Part shown: positions 10,938 through 22,689 of the stretch, one piece after another
Layout of the letters: the number at the start of each line of letters is the position of its first letter
Numbering within the stretch: position 1 is the first letter of the stretch
Assembly (NCBI GenBank): GCA_030761205.1
Contig: JAULJL010000021.1
Location: forward strand, 13,249,160-13,313,159
DNA: 64,000 nt
Source of the DNA: Fremontodendron californicum
Taxonomy: Eukaryota > Streptophyta > Magnoliopsida > Malvales > Malvaceae
Direction: 5' to 3'
Made by a program: the position numbers and the translations under genes
The notes under the pieces: model-generated
Database searches by the model: none
The model's input: only the letters and a program-made list of their open reading frames with translations
Told to the model about the DNA's origin: nothing

Positions 10938-12105
10938 TGCTATGTCTCCATATATCTAAGTGAAAATCCTCTTTTCTGACATATCCCATTAACTCCAAAT
11001 AACCATCAACCCCCGAAGATCATTTTGTCGGTAAACTAAATCTACCCGTTCTGGCAATACTGATATATATCCCTCCTTTAAACAATCCCCATCTCTTCAT
11101 TGCTCTGACTCCGACCACTGTCATACCTCTGCATGTTCTTCCACTATCAAACTAGCTTGACCCTCCATGAAAACCCTTTTGGTTGAAGATTATCCCGAGG
11201 CCAATAATTTTCCCTATGCATTATGATGACACAAAAAAAAAAATGCATGAAAAAGAAACAAGTTAGTAGAGGTGAAGAAATCAAATAATAACAAAATAAT
11301 ACAACAAATGTCCCAATGAAAATTCAGCATTATGACGCCTTTGGGGACGGAATTTTGAATCTATGATGGGCAAAACGATGTAGGTTCATCACTACCCGAT
11401 TTGCAAAATTTATTCAGGATGTAACATAAGTAATAAAAGGTTAGAAGTGTCCCTCCATGTTTCCCTAACTTCGATAATTCTATCAAAAATCCGGTAGAGC
11501 TTCGCCTATGTTGGCTCTATGGTTCACTATATGTGGTTGAATGAAGTTCTAAAAAGGCTCCGAATTGTTCCTCACTGTTGCCTGTGAAGGCTAGTAAGGC
11601 ACCCCAGTAAAAACGGGTTCAATTCGTTAGAATATATTTCCCTAGCCCATGTGGATTATTAATCATAGGAGCTTAGGTAATTTATACTCCGGAAGTATTT
11701 TGTAACCCATGCGGATTGTTAATCACGAGAGTGTAGCTACTTTACTTTCACTTAAAGGATAGAACTCGGGTATAGAGCTCATGTTATGCAAATGCAAGTG
11801 TAGTGTGAGGAGGAACAACAAACCTTTCACCACCTATTCTACAACCCTAATTTTAAATACTCTGATAAGACTAAACAACAAAAATCATCAATTAATCAAT
11901 AAATGAATGTATGTATGCAACAAAATAACCAGAGAACAATTATAATATGTATGCACATGAATATGGACATATTTAAAAGTATTTTATTATTTTCAAAATT
12001 CTCTTTATTTTTTAAAAAATGTGGGAATTAAAATTAAATACCAATTAAACCAACAAAACTGAGACTTTGATAACACACGATTAATTCTAGGCCTGACTCT
12101 CTTAT
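10938..12105 (-). other. 5' leader of the Ogre element
   Basis: Between the primer site and the extra ORF. No open frame of note. It contains two similar segments with CCCATGTGGATT / CCCATGCGGATT near 11646 and 11704. Confidence 0.6.
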
Positions 12106-12123
12106 CTCCCAGTAGAGTCGCCA
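12106..12123 (-). other. Primer binding site of the Ogre element
   Basis: The minus strand reads TGGCGACTCTACTGGGAG, three bases from the LTR edge. The TGG start and position fit a tRNA 3'-CCA primer site. I did not assign the tRNA with certainty. Confidence 0.65.
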
Positions 12124-12126
12124 AGC

Positions 12127-15100
12127 TATCGCAACCTAAAAAATAATAAGTCTCATCGCGAGACTTTATTACTCGTTAAGCGTGACATTGAAAAATAGAG
12201 GAAAAAACGACTTAATTCCTCTTGAAATAAAATGAGGATTTGAAAATGACCTCTAAAAAGACATGGAGTAGCCACCAATCTTTTTTTTATCTAGGTGTGA
12301 TCGGCCACCTATTAAAACCGGTTTTGTAAAATATTTTAAAATTAATTAAAACATTTTAAAAACCAATTTCAAGTATGCATTATAAACCAGAGAAAATTGA
12401 AGAATCGAGCTCGGGACTCGGTTACGTGTGGGGAAGGATTAGCACCCCCACAACGCCCGTATAAAACGGTACCTTATTAATCATGTGTTATCTCAAGTCT
12501 TGGCAAAAAAGTTGGTTTTTAATTTAGTATTTTAAGTTAATTCCCAATTTAAAGAAAAATAATTCCATTTTTAATTGAAAATGATCCGGAATTTATTAAT
12601 TCAAAATTTTTCTATATTCCACAAAAAACGTGGCAAAATATTGAAATTTTTATTAGTTTGGAAAACTTTCCGAATCATTCTCGTTTTAAAGAAGATATTT
12701 TGTTATTAACGATAATTGATGATATCCTCCCCAACAAACCCGACAGAGAACTCATGAATTATTTTAATTCGAGAGTATCTTTATTTTATTGAAAATCAAT
12801 GTCTTATTTTAAAACATATTTTAAAAAATATGAATATGAAAATGTGTGACATAATAAAAATGACATGAAATAATATAAATGAAATGATATAACCTAAGTG
12901 TCATAATATATTCTAGATGAAATGAATATAACCTAAGTGACATAACATATTCTAAATGAAATGCAATATCTTAAATATCATGATATGTTCTAAATGAGAT
13001 GAAATGATTTAAATGACCTGGCAAATTTAAATGATATGACATATTCTAAAAAATATAATCTAAATAACATGGAATATAATCTAAATGACATGAAATGACA
13101 TGAAATATGAAATAATACTATCATATAATATGCATGAAAATAAAAATAAAAATAATAATGCATGAGCATAGTATATGCTAAATAATGTGACAAAAATAAA
13201 TAATTAAATAAAAAGCATAGGATATCATGAAATACTCAAAACCATATAACAATCAATATAATACCAAAAATTTAAAAAAAAAAAAAAAAAAAAAACACCA
13301 TGGAAATTATCATAGCAAAAATCACATATTATAGTATGCATGAATATGGAAAATGCAATGCATGAGAATGTATTTTTTCCTTTAATTAAGGAATTCTGTA
13401 TACCTAAAAAGATATCCGGCTACCTTAGAAAAATATATCAAATTAAAATTTCTAAAATCAAAATAATTTGTGATTGTTTGAAAACAATTTTGGAAAACTT
13501 AGATTAAAAATAAAAACCTAGCTAACCCCTTTTTAAATGGCTCTAATTTCCTAAGTTTAAAATACCGGACTTGACCACCCTTAACTCGAGGTTTATAAAA
13601 TCATTTTTAGAATTTAAAAAGGCTTATAAACTATCCTAAGATAGTAGCTAAACTTCCTAATCAGCCCCCTCTAAGTAACTTAGCCAAAACAAAAAAATGA
13701 ATTTTCTTCAAATTCAAATCTGACTCCACTGTTCAGTTTTAGAACACAATTTTTTAACCTATTTTTAAAAATTCAAAAAAATCTAAAAAAACTACTAGAG
13801 ACTCAAAACATATAAAACTACACAGGAAAAAATTGGCTTAATTTTTTTATCAAAGATGACTGCCCAGAAAAATCGGGAAAGTACAAGTATTGGGTGAAAA
13901 AAAAACTATTTTGCCAAAACACTTTTTTTTTTTTTTTTGCCTTTGATAAAATCATTTAAAATTCAAAGTAAAAATGTTAGAGACTCTCCTAAAGACTCAC
14001 AAATAGTAGCTAACATTTTTGACAAGTTAGACAAAAATAGGCTAAAAGTAAAAAAAAAAAAAAAAAAACATAAAGGTAGAACAATCAATTTGACAACTCT
14101 TTAATTTTCCACAAGTATGCTCAAAATGAGCATGACTTTGAACCATTGATTGGTCTAAGTGATAAATCATGTGGCATGACATGAAATGCATGAAAATACA
14201 GCAAATATGATGTATGAAATGTGTGATTTAAAATCTAAATAACATGGAAAATGCATGGCATCAATAAAATGACCTAGACCTAACATGAACTTGTATGGCA
14301 TTTAATGCAACCTATGTCTAAAATGCATGAAATGCATGATAATGCAAATACAACCTAAAGCTAAAGAATGCATGGAAAATACACAAACATATAGCATGCT
14401 TAAACAAAATACATAACAACAAATCATGGAAATACAAACCTATCAACTAGCATAATAAAAATACACACACAAAGCTTAGAAAAGGGGGTAGCCGAATAGT
14501 CAAAATGAACATGGTATTTTCACAAACACTTAACACAATAACATGCATAGCTAAAGAATAATACTAAATCATGCAAACATAAAGTAAAGGCATGACAACG
14601 AATAGGCATTTTCACAAACACATGGATTAGCAAAATGTAAATCATAAGCAAACTTAAACACTTTGAACAGAGAAAATAAAAAATGCAAGATAAGTAAAAT
14701 AAACATGATAACAAGATAGTAAACTCAACAATGGAGGTAAGTAAGCAACCAAATCAAAACAAACTTAATATTTTTGTATTTTAAGAAGATTTAAAGCATC
14801 AAAAACTTGTTAAATACCACTAATAACAAGAAAAAAAAACAACTACATATAAAATATAGGCCATTCGACCACCCCCAAAAACAAGAGAAAAAATAAATTC
14901 AAAAGCTTTTTACTAGAAAGTATCAAGAAGGACTTAAAGAAGAAACTTAAAAACACTTATTTTAAAATCAAAATCAAAAGAAACTCACCAAAATATCAAT
15001 GAAAACAGCAAAATCAAGAATGGAAAGTGCAAGAGTATGGTGATTGTAGCAACCTCTCAAAGCTATATTGCAAGCCTTCCCTCTTCTTACTTTCCTTGCC

Positions 15101-16989
15101 TTTCTAAACTTTTCTTTTTTGCCTTTCAAAATGGAGAGAAAATCAGCCAAACAAGAGTGCAAATGAGTGAAAATGAAAGAGAGACCCACCTCCCCTCTAT
15201 AGTGGCCGGTTGGCCTCCTTCTAGAAGCTAGGTGGTTATTTTTTTATCTTATCCAATGGCTGTCACTTCAAGATGCCTTCTATGTAAATTTTTCACCATT
15301 GGATCAGATCCCATCAGCCCTTGAATTATGATGTCATAAAGCTATCATAAATAGGATATCTCTCCAACCATTGGTCCATGTATTGCAAATTCAAAGGCTT
15401 GATCACAAAAAATAACTACCTTCCTCTTCATTGTTGGCCTTTTGATTAAAAATCAGAAAATATCTTCCCAACAATGGGCCTTGGTCCGCTGACCTTTCCT
15501 CTACCAGCCCATGCTTCAATTTTTTTTAAAAAAAGAAAAGGCCCTTTTCGGTTTCTTCGATAAAATGACATTTTTGCCTCCCGAACCTAAATAAATAGCA
15601 AACGGAATCCAAATTCAAAAATTAATTTTTTTAATACTTCTGAAATAATAAATAATTTAATTCTGGATGTTTTTGAAAATTTTTCGAGTCCATTTGCAAT
15701 TTTTTGGATTTTTTCTTCCAAAATTACCTTTTTATGCAGCTGAACTTTCACCATTTTTAAACGAGTTCTGAATCTAGATTTTTCTTTACCAATATCTTAC
15801 AAATAATTTAAAATTATGATCTGGAAGTTTTCATAATTTTTGAAACTCATTTAGTATGTTTTTGGGATTTATCTGCTTGAATTAATGCATAGTGGGCTCG
15901 GGATTTGGCCATTTTGCAAACGAACTCCGAATCTGGATTTTCTTTCGTAAATATCTTCCAAATAATTGAGAATGAGATCTGAAAATTTTTAGAATTTTTG
16001 GAGCTCATTTGGTATTTTTTCGGGATTTATCTTCTTGAATTTCTACATAGGGGACCCGGGATTTGGCCATTTTGCAAACGAACTCCAAATCTAGATTTTT
16101 TTTTCGCCAATCTCTTCAAAATGATTTAAGAATGATATCTACAAATTTTTATACCTCTTGGTGTTCATTTAATATTTTCCCCAAATTTTCCAATTTTGCC
16201 CTTTTGCTTCCGAAGCCCGATTTTGCTCAAAACAAGTCCGATTTTCACATTTTCTTTTTTTGGGCCTTTGTCATATATTGAATTGGAGTTGGTCCAAAAT
16301 CACCCAATATTTACGATTAAATTTTCTTCCGATTTGATTTTTCCTTTTTCTCACTATCGAAAATTTCTTTGTTTTTCCGTTTTTCCTCCAATATGCTCTT
16401 TTCTCAGATTTTCTTCAAATTGAGCCTTGATCTATCCTTGTTTACTCACTCCTCATCAATTATGGGCTTTACTTTTATCAAATTGGGCCATTTCTGTAAT
16501 TTTCCCGATTTCACCAAAAACCCTAATTCTCAGTTTTCTTTCGAATTGATTTTTCCTTCAGTTTTTCTTCCAAGTAGCTTCTCCATTACCCGTAGTCAGT
16601 GCTTATCTTTCATTTGGAACCTTCAATTTCGACCAATTTGATCGTTTAAGCACTTTTCCCCAAATTTCCCGAATTAGGGTTTCCTTTCTACTGAATCTCT
16701 GTAACCCAACTTCTGAACTCCATATCTTTCAATGTAGACCTCGGATTATCAAAATTCTTTCGCCATTTTTCAATTAAACTTCAAATCTTGATTTTGAAAG
16801 TGGGTTGACTTTTTCAGTAGTTGATTTTTTGAGGTTGACTTTTTCAAGTTTGACTTTTATGCTCGCCTTCTTAGACTAAGTCTCGGAGTACCACCTGCAG
16901 GATGAAAAAAGTATTTTTACATTCTGAAACATCAATTTAGGAAGAAAACATACCTGTTTTAGTGGTCCGGACAAAATTAGGTGTCTACA
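12127..16989 (-). repeat. 5' LTR of the Ogre-type element (4863 bp)
   Basis: The plus-strand edges are TATCGCAACC (TG mutated to TA) and GGTGTCTACA. It is homologous along its length to the solo LTR at 31139-36988 and the LTR at 52463-58150. It is AT-rich with many poly-A runs and degenerate ATGACATG repeats at about 12840-13100. An orientation cue is the adjacent primer site at 12106-12123. Small open frames inside it (such as 16369-16641) are low-complexity and not credible genes. Confidence 0.88.
16804..16856. promoter_or_regulatory. W-box cluster in LTR U3
   Basis: TTGACT repeats (16805, 16834, 16850) plus a TTGATT variant within about 52 bases, roughly 130 bases inside the U3 end. TTGAC(C/T) is the WRKY-factor core. 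Conserved in position in related LTRs; function is inferred. Confidence 0.5.
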
Positions 16990-17164
16990 CTACCCATAAC
17001 CCGATTTTGCTAAAAAAAACTTTTAAACTTTAAAAGACCTTGAAAACAACCTCTAAACAGTAGCTAAGTGTTTCGACCAGCCCTTCTCGCTTTGTGTAAA
17101 AAATTCAAATCTTTGCTAGTTTTAAAGCTTGTTTTAACCTTCAAAAATGGGTTTTAGAAAACTA

Positions 17165-17800
17165 TTTTTTTATCCTTTAGAAAAAATTCAAAAAAATCTA
17201 AAATTTTAACTATGAATCACCTAAGGCAATACTAAATGAGGTTAAAACATTTTTTTTATTTGGAAAAGAAATGCATGGGCCGAAATTGCCCCAAACAAGT
17301 CTAACTAAAACTAATTTTGTGAAAACTATTTTTTTGACCCTTGATAAAAATTCAAAAAAATCTAGAAAATAACCATGGGCTCATCTAAGGGTATACTAAA
17401 TGAGGTTAAAATAGTTTTTTATTTGGAAAAAAAATGCATGGGCCGAATTGCCCCAAAGTCAGCATGTCTAACTAAAATTATTTTTGTGAAAACTATTTTT
17501 TTGACCCTTGATAAAAATTCAAAAAAATCTGGAAAAATAACCATGGACTCATCTAAGGGTATACTAAATAAGGTTAAAATAGTATTTTTATTTAGACAAG
17601 AAATGCATGGGCCGAAATTGCCCCAAAGTCAACATGTTTAACTAAAACTAGTTTTGTGAAAACTATTTTTTTGACCCTTGAGAAAAATTCAAAACAATCT
17701 GGAAAAATAACCATGGACTTATCTAGAGATATACTAAATGAGTTTAAAACAGTTTTTTATTATGACAAAAAATGCGTAGGAAAAATATTGCCCGAAATCA
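17165..17800. repeat. Tandem repeat of ~167-170 bp, about four units, within LTR F
   Basis: Each unit contains TTTTTTGACCCTTGATAAAA, a CCATGGACTCATCTAAG-like stretch and GCATGGGCCGAA. TTGACCC starts are at 17334, 17501 and 17671, and a more diverged unit precedes them. Confidence 0.8.
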
Positions 17801-18947
17801 ACAACTCCAACCTTTAAACATTGCTTTTTCCAACTAGTTTGAAATCAAGATTTTGTCTATGGACCATTGGTTGATCCTAACCAAAATCATGCTAGAAATA
17901 GTTTTAAAACATGATTTTTCAACAAGAAAAAATGTTTGGCTCAAATCTAGCCTCATGGATGTAAATCCAGCTTAGCTATCACTTGGTGGGAAACCAATAT
18001 GATCATGCTCATAATCATTTTCCCAACAAGCAAAATGCAATAAGCAACACACAATAGCATCTCTAACCTACCACAATAGAACAACCTATATCAAATAGCA
18101 AAAGGAAAAATGAAGAAAAGTTTGTAGTTTTCAAAAAGAGAAGATGAAAAGAAGAGAAATTTTCTCATAAACCATTATTGAAAACCTTTAGAAAAATGAA
18201 AAGAATCAAGAAAAACCAAACTTTAAAAGCAAATATGAATGGAAATCACAAAAACTAGTAAAGCTACCTTAATAAAGCCTTTGAGAAAACTTAAAAATCC
18301 TTCTTTTTTCCTCCTTTCTCTCCTCCTTTCTTTTCTCTTCTTTTTTTCTTCAAGTGAGTAGTGAATAGTGCAGTGAATGTGAATGTGTGTGAGTGTCAAG
18401 TGAATGTGTAGTGAATGTATGAAAAATATCAAACCTCCCTCCCCTAAACAAGCCTTGGCCTAAATTCCCTAGCCTATCTCCTCCCTTCATCTTTTTTTCT
18501 TTAACCACTTAGCTTCATCATGTTGCCTAGCCAATGAGGTTTAATCCTTAGACATTAAAATGCCACCTATTGGCTAGCCAATGGAATTCCTTATTGACAC
18601 CAAAAGTGCTCTCTCATTGGCAAAAAATGCCACCTAATGTACCATATTTTTTAGTCATTTGGCAATTTTCACATGGCAATCACATGGCTTCATATGTCTT
18701 TAACCAATGAGCTTCATCCATAGCCATTTAGAGTGCTCCTCATTGGCCCAAAATGCCAATTCATGTACTAGGCAAGGTGACTCATGTCTTTTTTTTTACT
18801 ATTCATTTATTTACCACTATTCCATTTCACCCTTATATGGAACATTTTTTGCTCATCCTTTTTATTTACCAAAATGCCTTCTTATTTGCCAAATGGTCAT
18901 TTCAATATTTATTTAATTATAAAATCACCCATATTTTCCTATATGGA

Positions 18948-19045
18948 TCCTAAGGTTGGGCCTCTTTACAACAAAAAATCTAAATGGACTTCTAAGGTTG
19001 GGCCTTTCTACAACAAAAAATCTAAATGGACTTCTAAGGTTGAGC
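18948..19045. repeat. 42-bp tandem repeat, about 2.3 units
   Basis: TAAGGTTGGGCC starts at 18951, 18993 and 19035 with near-identical spacers. It lies inside LTR F. Confidence 0.8.
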
Positions 19046-19486
19046 TCTTAAACTTATCCATCTTTCTTATTCTTGGCCATGAGAAAATGGGCCACTAAAA
19101 GCCTACCATCTGGTCATTGAAGATGTGCTCCCATGTTTCCACCAAAATGTCATCCATTTAGAATAATGGATCTCCATACTTCCAACAAGAATTGCCATTC
19201 TTGGCTAGCACAATGTTGCCGCATCTTCTTCCATTTCCTTAGTCGATTTGTTGACTAATTCTTCCCCATTCTAGGAGAGTAATATACCGTTGGAAAGCTC
19301 TTCAAATCAGCTTCAAAAGTCAAGAGGAAGTTTCTTTGAACGAAGACTTTAAAAACATGTTTTACTTGCAACAAACTCTAGAGGTCAAATCTGCCTTGCT
19401 TGCTTGGCACGAAGAGTTCGATCTTTTGACTCCAGCATTGTCTTCCATCTTTGTTTAGGGGGCCCAGACAAAATTAGGTGTATACA

Positions 19487-20377
19487 CTACCGCGGTCAAT
19501 TGTGATAAATATCGATCGTGAATATTGGTGGCGAAGAGAGCTAAAACCGCAAAATAGAGACCGTAGCATCGCGTAGCAACTGTTATTTAAATCTCTGCTT
19601 GGTGCAATCTGAAAAGAGGTCCTCTCTATTCTGCAATATTTCATCATCTATGCATAGTTATTGTGACTATCTTTGCTACTATATTCCTACATGAGTAAAC
19701 ATATATAGGAAGGTATATCTAGCTCTATCTCTCATTCTTTACTTGAGGGAAAGAAAGGTAGCTAACTTGATATTCAATTGCAGGCATTTTGATTGAAGTT
19801 CGTCTTATACACCGTCAGTGAAAATTTTAAATTTCAAGATATTAAAATATTATTACATGTCTCATTATTTTTATATAAATTTATTAATTTTTTAAAACAT
19901 TTTAATCAAAAATTTTAACTCTATTAATGATGGATGAGATAAACTTCTTTATGATTAATTCTTTTTAATCATGCTTCCCTGGTTTCATTTAACACCACTC
20001 TGGTTTCGAGCTTGTATACAATAAATGGGATTGCCTTGCCAAGTACTGTGTTCCAACTAGGTAGTAACAAAGTAAACAATTAATTATCACAGAAATAATT
20101 TGAAAATTTTAAGATGGAGAATTGCAAAACAATATTGTTTTTTAGTGTTTGAGATTGTCAAAAATTGAATCCCGATCATTATAATTAAAAGTCCGGCACT
20201 CTACTAACATACTGAAAGACTGTTGACACAAAATAATCTTCTTAATTCTTGAATATTCCAAAATCAAGAATATACGAATTACCTTCGAAACATCAAAATT
20301 ATTGAAAACAATTAAAAAGATCAACAAACATATATTATTATTAAAAAATAAAAATAACAGAAGGTCATGGATTAGAG
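19487..20377. other. Low-information intergenic DNA
   Basis: No convincing gene, LTR edge or RNA gene is seen. The sequence is AT-rich unique-looking DNA to the right of the LTR F terminus and may be old host DNA. Confidence 0.4.
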
Positions 20378-20932
20378 TAGAGGTGCTCATGGGCCGGGCC
20401 GAGCCGGGTTCGGGCTGGGTTTAGATATGGAATCAAAACCATGTATGCATGCCCAAGCTAGGCCCGAAATATGGGTCTCAAATTCTGCCCAAGCCCGCCC
20501 ATATTTGTAAATGAGTAGTCCAAATCCGTTTAGGCCCGCCCATATTATTTTTTTAAAAAAAATTAAACAAATATTTTTTTATTATTTAATTTTATTAATT
20601 TTATCTCTTTTTTCTTTTATTAAGTTCTAAAATATTGATAAATTATCATATTTTTAAATATTTACATTATAATATTATAGATATTTATTTTTTAAAAGCA
20701 ATAAATTACATAATATATAAAATATAAAAAAATATATTATATAAATAAAAACGGGCTGGGCCGGGCTGGACTTGAGCCTTGATTGTTGGAGCCAAGGCTC
20801 GACCCATTTTCTAAATGGGCCTCATTTTTTTGCCCAATCCCATATTTCGGACCTAATATTTTTGTCCAAACCCTCCAAAATGTGGGCGAGCCTTCGGGTT
20901 TGGACGGGTAGCCCGGCCCTTGAGTAGGTCTA
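20378..20932. mobile_element. hAT-like MITE (555 bp)
   Basis: The terminal inverted repeats start TAGAGGTGCTCATGGGCC on the left and TAGACCTACTCAAGGGCC on the reverse-complemented right end. The flanking 8-bp target duplication is GATTAGAG / GATTAGAA. The interior is AT-rich between two GC-rich arms (GGGCCGGGC) and has no transposase. TIR start and 8-bp duplication fit the hAT superfamily. Confidence 0.78.
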
Positions 20933-21712
20933 GATTAGAAAAATACCTACTTAATTTTAATGAAGAAAATCGTGGTCTGACTGTGTTTGTGACTTCTCTA
21001 TTATTTTGGGAATCTTTGTTACCCAAATTCGGAGTGAGTATCAGATACGGATTGGATATAAGTCCGATACAAATATACTTAATTTTTTAAAGTTTATTCA
21101 CATATTAAGAGGATCATATCCCACATTCATGTCCGAATATATGTAGAACATAGGCATCAAATACGAATACTTTGAAATAGAGTTTCTATTCAATCTATTT
21201 GAGATGGAGTTGAAGATATTGGCATACTTCCAAGGCCTAGGCCTGGATAAAAAGTTAACATTCTTGGATCACTTTTCGCAAAAAGATTCCCAACCACTTT
21301 GTCAATTCTAGAAATAAAAAAAGAAATAACTTTTCGAATGGCTAGTAATTCAGCAATATTAGAACCAACAATTCTAATGTTCTTGGAAAACATGAGAAAA
21401 ATGTTTTTAATGTTAAAGTGGATATATAAATATGAAATTTAATTATCATTATAGGATTATTGATTGTTGAATTTTGTCACTGTATTTTAATTGTATTGAA
21501 CTTTGTCACCATATTTTTATTTTGACTGATTTTTCAATAAAATTTAATAGTGAAAGAATATAAAATATTTCGTTTATAAAGTTTAAATAAATTTCATAAA
21601 AGCAAAAATTGAAGGAGTTCATGGGTGAGGTTGCATCCAATTGCCACCTCTAAAAACCTAGGCCTAGGCTCGATCTCAAGTCTCAACCCACCCATTTAAA
21701 ATTTATTTAATA
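20933..21712. other. Intergenic DNA with one weak RNase H-like remnant
   Basis: Mostly featureless AT-rich DNA. On the minus strand, 21190-21393 encodes SNIAELLAIRKVI, resembling the SNxAELLAI block of RNase H domains from plant LINEs. This is a short, weak match; nothing else is seen. Confidence 0.35.
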
Positions 21713-22516
21713 CTAGATTAAACCTCCGCGCGATGCCGCGGAAATCAAATGTTAAATATACGATGACAACATTTCTAAAAACAAAAATTAACAATTAAAC
21801 AAAAAAAAATTAATATTTTTTAAAATAGCAAAAGAGAACTGTCATAACAATTTAAAGTTATAAAGAATTTATAAAGTCAGCTTAAAAGATAAATCTAAGT
21901 GAAACAAATTTTATCTTAAATTGAATCACAATGACAAACTATGTAAAATATAAAATGAATTGAGACACGACACGAACACAATATAGAAAAAATAATTAAA
22001 ACACAACACGAAAAATTCAATACGAATATTCGAACATGTAAAAATATACATAAAATGAATTATTAACGTGTAAAAATTTATAGTACTTTATATATATTAT
22101 TAACGTGTAAAATCTTATAATATTTTGAAGGAGAAAAAAACACGAACCCGTCAAGAACACACAAATTTTTCTCTAAATCGAATCACTATGACAAATCATG
22201 CAAAATATGTCATGAATTGAGATACGACACGAACACACAATTTTTTCTCTAAATTGAATCACAATGAAAAACTATGTAAAATATTAAATGAATTGAAACA
22301 CGAATTATCAACGTGTAAAAAATTATATAAATATATAATACTTTAAACACAAAAAATAACACGAATACACAAATTTTTTTCGTTTTTTTCCTATCATTTT
22401 TTTTTATACACTAAAATAAAGTGGGGTCCACAACAAAATGGGGTCAAAAAAAAATTGGAGGGGGCGACATGGTCACCCTCTCTTTGCTTCAAAAAATCTA
22501 AAATTTATATATTGGA
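21713..22516 (-). mobile_element. Probable short non-autonomous Helitron
   Basis: The minus-strand 3' end has a GC hairpin (CCGCGGCATCGCGCGG) nine bases before a terminal CTAG, followed by host T. The proposed 5' end starts TCCAATATATAAA and is preceded by host A, which fits the A|TC...CTRR|T rule. No Rep/helicase is present. The 3' end is well supported; the 5' end is a guess. Confidence 0.55.
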
Positions 22517-22689
22517 TTAAAACATACAAAGTAATATTAATATATCAACATTTTTTTGGATAAGCAAAGTATTTTTATTTATCCAAAGAAGCATGAAACT
22601 TGCTATTGTTTTTACAAACTACAAATGCAGTAATAATCAAACTTGCTATTCCTTTATTGCCAAAGATAATATATTTATGCATTCCAAGC

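Larger units (their letters stand above)
4492..16989 (-). mobile_element. Tat/Ogre-type Ty3/gypsy element, 5' part, interrupted by A1
   Basis: Read on the minus strand from right to left: 4.86-kb 5' LTR, primer site, leader, extra ORF upstream of gag, gag, protease with G-patch, putative intron, start of RT. This order, the extra ORF and the intron between protease and RT are diagnostic of the Ogre/TatII lineage. All frames carry stops or frameshifts, so it is dead. RT is cut by A1 at 4491; the rest of pol and the 3' LTR lie left of the window. The base run after the LTR (CTACC, 16990) would be the target duplication. Confidence 0.88.
16990..19486 (-). repeat. Remnant of another large Tat/Ogre-type LTR (F)
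   Basis: It ends in ACAAAATTAGGTGTATACA, the same terminus as the other big LTRs. It resembles the central and distal parts of LTR D (about 51400-52000). The Ogre element at 12127-16989 abuts it, consistent with insertion into it. Both 16990 and 19487 start CTACC. If 16990-16994 is the Ogre target duplication, the CTACC after F is either its own duplication or coincidence. Confidence 0.7.

Noticed and set aside
13263..13295. Long A or T runs throughout the LTRs as possible poly-A tails
   Set aside because: Homopolymers are frequent across these LTRs and lack a preceding gene or target duplication.
16990..19490. CTACC at 16990 and 19487 as one target duplication for a single insertion 16990-19486
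   Set aside because: The left edge lacks an LTR start. The simpler reading is that 16990 continues an LTR interrupted by the Ogre element.
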